This document shows, piece by piece, positions 1 to 4,700 of a stretch of DNA of 7,695 nucleotides (position 1 is its first letter; the number at the start of each line of letters is the position of its first letter). The position numbers and the translations under genes were made by a program. This DNA comes from Amphritea sp. (GTDB taxonomy: Bacteria; Pseudomonadota; Gammaproteobacteria; Pseudomonadales; Balneatricaceae). Below the pieces are notes generated by a model. That model was not told where the DNA came from, did no database searches, and saw nothing but the letters and a program-made list of their open reading frames with translations. The stretch covers positions 1 through 7,695 of the forward strand of contig JAGPUU010000457.1 of assembly GCA_018067325.1 (NCBI GenBank), in the 5' to 3' direction.

Positions 1-1
1 A

Positions 2-1270
2 AAGAAATTGATGAATAAGCTGCAGTCTACCCGTACCAGTCTAATCAAGGATAACGCTTCACTTGAAGTGTTGGACAATGAGCTGGAAGAGCATGCTGCA
101 GCGCGCACAAAGTGTGAAGCGGATACTAATCTTGATGCTCAGTCTGCTCAGGAAAAGCGGGACTATATGGATGAATCCTGTTCTGGCGATCTGGATCGAA
201 TTATCTTTGAATCTGCGAAAAAGGCGCAGTCTGAGCTGGGGCTGGTTGAACGTAAGAAGAATACTGTCCGTGATGGTGTAGCGCAATATAAGGCTCGCTA
301 CCATGGTTCGGGTCTGAGTCATCAGGATCTGGATAAGGTCAGCGAAGACTCAACCCACGAGCAGCTGGCTGAGTTCGTTGACCATACTGTCCAATCATTG
401 CGCGACAGCGAGCTGGCAGAGTACACCGAGAAGGCCGAGCGGGCGCGTCTGGAAGCAGAAACTTCATTCCGTTCCGATTTCGTTGCCCATCTGAAGGATC
501 AAATCGAGAAGATTAAAGAGCTGATCCGCGAGCTGAACGCGCACTTGAAGAATCGCCCGTTCCATCGGGAGATGTACAGCTTTGAGATGATGCCAAACCC
601 GGAACTCAAAGATATTCTGGAGCTGGTTGAAGCCTATACCCGGATGGATCAGGCGAATGTTGGCTCGCTGTTTGATATGCAGTTTGATGAGACCCGCCCC
701 CATCAGGATGCTCTGACAAAGATCCATGAAGTATTGAAGGATGAGGGTGAAAGTAGCCTGTTGCAGGATTACCGTAACTTCTACAACTTTGAACTGGTAG
801 TGAAAGACCTTGAGGGTAATCGTAAAACGACGCTGACGCAGCGGATTAAGACGGGTTCTGGTGGTGAGCATCAGGTGCCGTTCTACGTTGCTATTGCCGC
901 GGCGATGGGAGCAACCTACCGATTGCGTGATAGTGCGGACGGTATGACGCTGGGTGGTATTAGTTTATCGGTATTCGATGAGGCATTTAATAAGCTGGAT
1001 GCTGAAAATACGGTTACTTCCCTTGGTTTTATGAGGGATCTGGGTTTGCAGACACTAATAGCCGCGCCGGATGATAAGTACTCTCTGATGGCGACGACCA
1101 TGGATACCATTATCAACGTCTGTCGAGATGGTCGGGTTGTGGATATTGATGTGGAATTTCCGACTCAAAACGGTAAAGCGCTACTCAACTCCGATAACCC
1201 CTACCGGTTGATTGAGAAACCGGAAGGGGAAGCGAGCGCTGAAGATGTGGAAGGGTTAATGCCTGCCTAA
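2..1270 (+). CDS. jetC: JetC/MksB-like SMC-type ATPase (Wadjet, COG4913-like), C-terminal part, 5' truncated by window edge
   Basis: The reading frame is open from the first bases, so the TTG/ATG codons at 8-13 are probably internal. About 422 C-terminal residues of a protein that usually runs to about 1,100 are present. Seen: a charged, Lys/Glu-rich coiled-coil half (roughly 2-550), then the motif PNPE at 595-606. An ABC-type signature SGGE lies at 857-868, followed by the helix FYVAIAAAMGATYRL. A Walker B (LSVFDEAF, Asp-Glu at 977-982) is followed by a D-loop-like NKLD and a strand-turn LQTLIAAPDDK in the H-loop region. Walker A would lie upstream of the window. This arrangement matches the SbcC/MukB-like Walker B domain of Wadjet JetC, the motor that extrudes and, with JetD nuclease, destroys small circular DNA. 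JetA, JetB and JetD, if present, must lie upstream: none follows. It could instead belong to an MksBEF-type condensin without nuclease. Family assignment is fairly secure, the subtype is not. Confidence 0.77.
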   Translation, partial: KKLMNKLQSTRTSLIKDNASLEVLDNELEEHAAARTKCEADTNLDAQSAQEKRDYMDESCSGDLDRIIFESAKKAQSELGLVERKKNTVRDGVAQYKARYHGSGLSHQDLDKVSEDSTHEQLAEFVDHTVQSLRDSELAEYTEKAERARLEAETSFRSDFVAHLKDQIEKIKELIRELNAHLKNRPFHREMYSFEMMPNPELKDILELVEAYTRMDQANVGSLFDMQFDETRPHQDALTKIHEVLKDEGESSLLQDYRNFYNFELVVKDLEGNRKTTLTQRIKTGSGGEHQVPFYVAIAAAMGATYRLRDSADGMTLGGISLSVFDEAFNKLDAENTVTSLGFMRDLGLQTLIAAPDDKYSLMATTMDTIINVCRDGRVVDIDVEFPTQNGKALLNSDNPYRLIEKPEGEASAEDVEGLMPA

Positions 1271-1293
1271 GTCTTGAATGTAGGGTAGTAAGT

Positions 1294-2025
1294 TTAGAGG
1301 GTTGTGGCCCATCGGGTACCTCGATGGGCCATTTTTGGTTTTGGTGGGTGGTAATCCGGCTTGAAACTACAAAGGGGGGTGTCCTGTCGTAGCACTATGA
1401 TTCGTTTAGAGTCATTTGGATGAGGACGAACCTGCCAATGTTCCGGTTGATTGATGATCTCTACCAACATGCTTTGAACTTCGGGAACGGGAATACCCTT
1501 AAATTCCACCATAAAATCATCGCTATTAGGCAGTGCAAGCTGCTCTGTCCGAAGGTCCAGATATTGATGGTTAGCCAGTAACTGGAGTAGATGCTGAATA
1601 TCCCAGTGTTGTGGCGTTGAGGTTAGTGGTAGGAGTCTACCCAGGTGTCCGGGAGAGATGACTGATCTTTCTTTAGCGAAATATTTGCGCACAGTGAGCT
1701 CGGTGTGGGCTTTCAATAGAGAGTTATCCCGCACGTTGCCATCGAAATTTACCTGGCTGAGACCCTCAATCATGATTTGCAGATTAAAATCGCAGGCTTT
1801 GATGAATTTCCAGGCTGGCTCAAGTGAATTTCGTGCCCCGAGACTAAACTTAGTTGCCTGCTTGCCATGGCGGGTATTAGCGTCCAGGACGGTGATCATT
1901 AGATAGTTGCTCTGAAAGTCGACCAGGGCCTCTGGTTGCTCAGTAAAGCAACAGGACACCTCTCGTTGGCAGAAAGACAGCCAAGCCTCTCTTGTATTCA
2001 GGTGGGGCAGACAGCGGATATTCAT
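1294..2025 (-). CDS. Hypothetical protein, 243 aa, not recognised
   Basis: I do not recognise this protein and assign no function. The start is ATG at 2025 on the minus strand, with AGGGA about six bases upstream, which supports it as a real gene. Seen: no convincing signal peptide or membrane segment, so it is probably cytoplasmic. The N-terminus has clustered cysteines (C5, C19, C25, C26). The middle mixes beta-like stretches (NYLMITVLDAN, FNLQIMIEGL) with a helical segment (HLLQLLANHQYL). The C-terminus is basic and proline-rich (YHPPKPKMAHRG). It is convergent with the JetC-like gene and divergent from the gene at 2091, so it is a one-gene unit. Residues about 232-241 are encoded by the terminator hairpin of the opposite gene. 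It is not JetD: its length is wrong and no DUF3322/DUF2220 pattern is visible. It may be an orphan accessory gene next to the defence locus. Confidence 0.7.
   Translation of the reverse strand: MNIRCLPHLNTREAWLSFCQREVSCCFTEQPEALVDFQSNYLMITVLDANTRHGKQATKFSLGARNSLEPAWKFIKACDFNLQIMIEGLSQVNFDGNVRDNSLLKAHTELTVRKYFAKERSVISPGHLGRLLPLTSTPQHWDIQHLLQLLANHQYLDLRTEQLALPNSDDFMVEFKGIPVPEVQSMLVEIINQPEHWQVRPHPNDSKRIIVLRQDTPLCSFKPDYHPPKPKMAHRGTRWATTL
1305..1336 (+). terminator. Intrinsic terminator of the jetC-like gene
   Basis: A perfect 10-bp stem (TGGCCCATCG at 1305-1314 and CGATGGGCCA at 1322-1331) closes a 7-base loop, GGTACCT. Five Ts follow directly (1332-1336), and a second T run comes a few bases on. 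It starts 35 bases after the jetC-like stop codon and has the polarity to stop plus-strand transcription. No T run follows on the minus strand. The hairpin lies within the final codons of the convergent minus-strand gene. Confidence 0.85.
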
Positions 2026-2052
2026 TCACATCCCTAAAGCTGAGGTTATAAT
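2025..2052 (+). promoter_or_regulatory. Sigma-70-type promoter for the 2091 gene and possibly its downstream genes
   Basis: The -35 element TTCACA (2025-2030, five of six consensus bases) is separated by 16 bp from a perfect -10 TATAAT (2047-2052). Transcription would start near 2059, giving a leader of about 30 bases before ATG 2091. The -35 touches the start codon of the divergent gene (2023-2025). The two divergent genes therefore share a very compact control region and may interfere with one another. Confidence 0.72.
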
Positions 2053-2090
2053 GCAGGCCGTTAGTTTAACTGAAGTTGAGAGAAGGCTCT

Positions 2091-2444
2091 ATGAAACTGA
2101 TCAACCGTTCCGGATTTGCCGTTCTGCCGCGTCAGCCATTTGCTGATTGGGCCAATCAGCAGCATGATGAGCTGAATCAGCAGATGAGTCTGGAAGAGCA
2201 TCGTGCCGAAGGTAGCGTTTACCTGACTGAAGAGTTCCAAAGTGAAGAAGACCTGCCTGAGCAGCTGTCGAAACACTATGTAAAAATCTTCGATAATGAA
2301 CTGGCAGCTTGGGATGAGTTTAGTGATCACTGGCCGCAGCAAAGAACTCTTGAGTTATTTCTTCAATGGTTTGAGGTTATTCCGCAAGTGATGGCAATTG
2401 ATCTGTTGCAGAAACCGTTATTAATGGCTCCTTTGGAGGATTGA
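2091..2444 (+). CDS. Conserved-type hypothetical protein, 117 aa
   Basis: ATG 2091 is chosen over the in-frame TTG at 2076 because AGAAGG (2081-2086) sits four bases before it and the TTG overlaps that binding site. The product is small, acidic and soluble, with no signal peptide or membrane segment. It begins MKLINRSGFAVLPRQPF, then has a Glu/Gln-rich middle and a Trp/Phe-rich C-terminal half (AAWDEFSDHWPQQ, LFLQWFEVIPQVM). It resembles short uncharacterised proteins of gammaproteobacteria, but I cannot name a family or a function. It is the first gene after a strong promoter. A gap of 93 bases without a hairpin separates it from the DUF3422 gene, so read-through into the next genes is plausible. 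It is very likely a real gene; its role is unknown. Confidence 0.78.
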   Translation: MKLINRSGFAVLPRQPFADWANQQHDELNQQMSLEEHRAEGSVYLTEEFQSEEDLPEQLSKHYVKIFDNELAAWDEFSDHWPQQRTLELFLQWFEVIPQVMAIDLLQKPLLMAPLED

Positions 2445-2537
2445 TCGGAGCTTATGGGTGGGGGTAATAAGGATAGTTGCTTTAGGTAGCAGTAATCGCT
2501 AACAATAGTGTTTTGGTAATAGGTAACAGGTAGTTTG

Positions 2538-3875
2538 ATGTCCCCAAATACCCTGCTTCAGCTTGATATGCATCCGCTGAGAGAGAGTCTCTATGAAGAG
2601 ATGCACTCCCGGCCATTTCAGGTTATCCCCAGTCCGGCCCGTATCTCTCATCTGTCGGTGGTTTGTAATGAGCAACAGAAGATTGATCAGTTTCTCCACT
2701 TGCAAAGTCTCTGTGAGATGCTGGGTGGCGATGTGCCAGCAGCGGACAGTCCCTGTTTCCAACAACAGTTTGGGCAGCTGCAGGTGCGCCGGGAAAAGCA
2801 CCTAGAGTTTGTTTCCTATACTTTTATCTGGCTGGGGGGTAACCATTTAGATCCTTTTGCTGAAACTGCTATAAGTCAGCTGCCCGTCGGTTGGTTGGAG
2901 CAGATGTGCGGTGAGGTGATTGCAGCGCTGCATATGGGGGTTGAAGATGTACGTGAAATTGGTGAACCGACGATTCCGGAGGTTAAAAGCTACTTTGAAG
3001 AGATGCGTCTGGTGGGCAGTCAGCCTTCCCAGGGGGCTGCGCAGATCTGGACTAGTTTTCAGGTGCACAGTGACGGCTTTGGGCGTTTTTTGATTTATAA
3101 CCGTGAGATGAGTGACAGTCAGGTGGGCCGGCTGGTGCAGCGTCTGCTAGAGATAGAATCTTACCGGTTGATGTCCCTGATCAGTTTGCCGTTGGCTCGT
3201 ACTATAAGCCCTCAGCTGCAGCAGATGGATCAGCAGCTGGCGGAACTGACTCAGGTAATGTCTGTTGAGCAGTCAGAGGATGCCGGTGGCTGTGATGAGC
3301 GGCTGTTACTGGGACGGTTGACGCATCTGGCATCGCGGGTAGAGGCTTATCGGGCACGTTCTACCTTTCGCTTTAATGCCACTAATGCGTACCAGGATCT
3401 GGTCATGTCCCGGCTTGTTGATTTGCGCGAGGATGAAGTGTCAGGCCATCTGACTCTGAATGAGTTTATCACTCGGCGAATGGTGCCTGCTGTGCGAACC
3501 TGTCAGGCAACGGCTGAAAGGCTGGAAGATCTCTCTCGACGGATAGATCGTGTGAGTGATATGTTGCGGACGCAAGTGGAATTGTCGATACAGGGGCAGA
3601 ACCAGGAGCTGTTAAGCTCTATGGATCGGCGTTCTCAGATTCAACTGATGATGCAGCATACGGTTGAGGGATTGTCGGTTGCTGCGATCAGTTACTATGC
3701 CATTGGCTTGGTAAAGATCTTTATCGGGGTGCTCTATGATCAGGGGCTACAGATCGATAAAAGTCTTACGTTGGGTATCTCTATGCCTCTGATTATTGTA
3801 ACTGTGGCATTGGTTACCCGAAGGATTCATTCAAAATTTAGTAAGCTGGCTGCCGATTCGCCAGATAAAGACTAG
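2538..3875 (+). CDS. DUF3422 family membrane-anchored protein (COG4949-like)
   Basis: ATG 2538 is preferred to the adjoining TTG at 2535; CAGG (2527-2530) is seven bases upstream. The 445-residue product opens with the typical DUF3422 motif HPLRESLYEEMHSRPF (from H12). A mixed soluble domain follows, then a long helical region after about residue 225 with the well-conserved stretch EAYRARSTFRFNATNAYQ. Two hydrophobic segments, about 376-397 and 409-428, form a tight C-terminal membrane hairpin with a loop of roughly 12 residues and a basic tail (RRIHSK). The large N-terminal part is therefore probably cytoplasmic and anchored to the inner membrane. Helical stalk plus two-helix hairpin recalls the CorA layout, but no GMN motif is present and no transport role can be claimed. 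The family has no known function to my knowledge. It ends 15 bases before bolA, suggesting co-transcription. Confidence 0.9.
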   Translation: MSPNTLLQLDMHPLRESLYEEMHSRPFQVIPSPARISHLSVVCNEQQKIDQFLHLQSLCEMLGGDVPAADSPCFQQQFGQLQVRREKHLEFVSYTFIWLGGNHLDPFAETAISQLPVGWLEQMCGEVIAALHMGVEDVREIGEPTIPEVKSYFEEMRLVGSQPSQGAAQIWTSFQVHSDGFGRFLIYNREMSDSQVGRLVQRLLEIESYRLMSLISLPLARTISPQLQQMDQQLAELTQVMSVEQSEDAGGCDERLLLGRLTHLASRVEAYRARSTFRFNATNAYQDLVMSRLVDLREDEVSGHLTLNEFITRRMVPAVRTCQATAERLEDLSRRIDRVSDMLRTQVELSIQGQNQELLSSMDRRSQIQLMMQHTVEGLSVAAISYYAIGLVKIFIGVLYDQGLQIDKSLTLGISMPLIIVTVALVTRRIHSKFSKLAADSPDKD

Positions 3876-3890
3876 AAAGGCATTAATAAA

Positions 3891-4208
3891 ATGAGTATTG
3901 CAATAGAGATTGAGCAGCGACTGAAGCAGGCGCTGTCTTTACAGCACCTGGTAATTGAAAATGAAAGTCATATGCACAGTGGCCCGGCAGCAGAGAGTCA
4001 TTTTAAACTGGCAGTTGTTGCAGATGATTTTTCCGGTAAGCGTCCAGTTGCCCGGCATCAGCTGATCTATGGGGCTTTATCAGAACTTATGAATAACCCG
4101 ATACATGCCTTGTCGCTGCATTTATATACTGCAGTTGAGTGGCAAGAGCAGAACGGCGATATTCCTCTATCACCTAACTGTATGGGCGGCTCTAAAAGCG
4201 GTCATTAG
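3891..4208 (+). CDS. bolA: BolA family protein
   Basis: This 105-residue BolA is full length for the family. The class II KH-like fold is recognisable: SHMHSGPAAESHFKLAVV (about residues 26-43), DDFSGKRPVARHQLIY (45-60), and a C-terminal helix/strand IHALSLHLYTAVEW (71-84) with the conserved histidines H72 and H77. The tail SPNCMGG parallels the SPPCRGAG tail of E. coli BolA. The RHQLIY motif places it with BolA and not the IbaG/YrbA branch. BolA proteins form [2Fe-2S]-bridged heterodimers with monothiol glutaredoxin Grx4 and, in E. coli, bind DNA to affect morphology, motility and biofilm genes. Start ATG 3891 has AAAGG (3876-3880) ten bases upstream, a slightly long spacing that places it right after the DUF3422 stop. 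It is probably transcribed with that gene. No terminator hairpin with a T run follows immediately. Confidence 0.93.
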   Translation: MSIAIEIEQRLKQALSLQHLVIENESHMHSGPAAESHFKLAVVADDFSGKRPVARHQLIYGALSELMNNPIHALSLHLYTAVEWQEQNGDIPLSPNCMGGSKSGH

Positions 4209-4209
4209 A

Positions 4210-4223
4210 TTGATCTCAATCAA
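4210..4223. promoter_or_regulatory. Fnr/Anr box
   Basis: The sequence TTGAT-CTCA-ATCAA matches the Fnr/Anr/Crp-family consensus TTGAT-N4-ATCAA at all ten defined positions. It starts two bases after the bolA stop codon and points to the DUF465 gene at 4323. Its centre (4216.5) is about 34.5 bp upstream of a TATAAC -10 (4251-4256). This places it around -44 to -46 from the predicted start, near the class II activator position (-41.5), and no good -35 is present. Oxygen-limited activation is an inference from this layout. Confidence 0.75.
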
Positions 4224-4250
4224 TGTTCGATAGTGGTATCAGGCAGAGAC

Positions 4251-4256
4251 TATAAC
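4251..4256 (+). promoter_or_regulatory. Candidate -10 element of the DUF465 gene promoter
   Basis: TATAAC matches five of six -10 consensus bases. The hexamer 17 bp upstream (4228-4233, CGATAG) is a poor -35, which is expected for an activator-dependent promoter with the adjacent Fnr/Anr box. Transcription would begin near 4262, leaving a leader of about 60 bases. Confidence 0.55.
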
Positions 4257-4263
4257 TAGGTAC

Positions 4264-4283
4264 CGGGCAGGGGTGACCGCCCG
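4264..4283 (+). promoter_or_regulatory. GC-rich hairpin in the DUF465 leader
   Basis: CGGGC (4264-4268) pairs with GCCCG (4279-4283). After a bulged A, a further GG/CC step closes a GGTGA loop. The hairpin would sit at the extreme 5' end of a transcript starting near 4262. The following bases (TTACTTTCTCCC) are pyrimidine-rich but not a clean T tract, so it could be an mRNA-stabilising leader structure or a weak terminator for bolA. Confidence 0.4.
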
Positions 4284-4322
4284 TTACTTTCTCCCTCAAT
4301 CTTTACAGGAGTATCGTTTTTT

Positions 4323-4562
4323 ATGCCTACTGAACATCACGATCTGATACATGAGCTTCCTGAGCACCGCGAACGTATCCATGTGTTGAAAACAACAAAT
4401 AACCATTTTGCTAAACTATTTGACGAGTATCATGACGTAACCAAACAAGTTGAAAAAATGGTGGGTCTGGCAGAGCCGGTGTGTACTCAAACCGAAGAGG
4501 CGTTGAAGCTGAAACGTTTACACCTAAAAGATCAGCTGTTTACGATGGTTAAGCAGATCTGA
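4323..4562 (+). CDS. DUF465 / YdcH-like small coiled-coil protein
   Basis: The 79-residue product has the DUF465 pattern: an N-terminal HDLIHELPEHRERIHVLK, the core NNHFAKLFDEYHDVTKQVEK (H28, F33), and the terminal helix LKRLHLKDQLFTMV. These are two amphipathic helices likely to form a helical hairpin or coiled coil. There is no signal peptide or membrane segment, so it is cytoplasmic. Family members such as E. coli YdcH are short and their function is not established. The start ATG 4323 has ACAGGAG (4305-4311) upstream, with an 11-base T-rich spacer. It has its own promoter region with an Fnr/Anr box and ends at an intrinsic terminator, so it appears to be a monocistronic unit. The promoter hints at a role under low oxygen, which is inference. 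Confidence 0.88.
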   Translation: MPTEHHDLIHELPEHRERIHVLKTTNNHFAKLFDEYHDVTKQVEKMVGLAEPVCTQTEEALKLKRLHLKDQLFTMVKQI

Positions 4563-4582
4563 TTTGAACCTCCCCCGGTTCT

Positions 4583-4605
4583 AACCCGCTTTAGCGGGTT
4601 TTTTT
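4583..4605 (+). terminator. Intrinsic terminator of the DUF465 gene
   Basis: The stem AACCCGC (4583-4589) pairs with GCGGGTT (4594-4600) around a TTTA loop. The T run spans 4599-4605. It starts 21 bases after the stop codon. This separates the DUF465 unit from the ABC transporter unit. Confidence 0.92.
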
Positions 4606-4640
4606 GTCTCTGGGTTCTGAAGTAAGCATCTACTTTGCGC

Positions 4641-4646
4641 TATTAT
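4641..4646 (+). promoter_or_regulatory. Candidate -10 of the ABC transporter-clsB unit
   Basis: TATTAT matches five of six -10 bases and lies 36 bases after the upstream terminator. The best -35 at 18 bp spacing (CTGAAG, 4617-4622) matches only three of six, so the promoter is either weak or activator-dependent. Transcription from here would start near 4653, and ATG 4701 would follow a leader of about 48 bases. That also argues against the TTG at 4659 as start codon. Confidence 0.4.
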
Positions 4647-4700
4647 GCGTAACGCATTTTGACTAAATGGTTTGGCAGAAATAGAGAGCTACCCCGCGTT

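Noticed and set aside
464..871. Minus-strand open frame inside the JetC-like gene
   Set aside because: It is antisense to a well-supported coding region and has no family-like features. It is a coding shadow.
1658..1906. Plus-strand open frame opposite the 243-aa gene
   Set aside because: It lies wholly antisense to the longer minus-strand frame, which has a good ribosome binding site. Its peptide shows no recognisable family features.
1294..2025. JetD nuclease subunit of Wadjet
   Set aside because: The gene is on the opposite strand, at 243 aa it is shorter than JetD, and no Toprim-like acidic motif or DUF3322 pattern is visible.
2045..2085. Leftward promoter for the 243-aa gene (TATAAC with a distant TTCAGT)
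   Set aside because: The -10 mirrors part of the rightward TATAAT and the -35 matches only three of six, so it is not separable from chance.
2076..2090. Upstream TTG start for the 117-aa protein
   Set aside because: The TTG lies just before the AGAAGG ribosome binding site that serves ATG 2091, so the five extra residues would be encoded by that site.
2477..2506. Promoter for DUF3422 (TTGCTT with AACAAT)
   Set aside because: Each hexamer matches only four of six bases at 18 bp spacing, which is too weak to list. Read-through from the 2025-2052 promoter explains expression.
4659..4700. TTG start that would extend the ABC exporter by 14 residues
   Set aside because: No ribosome binding site precedes 4659 (the upstream bases are ATGCGTAACGCAT), and a promoter -10 candidate ends only 12 bases before it. 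ATG 4701 is more likely, although its own binding site is weak.
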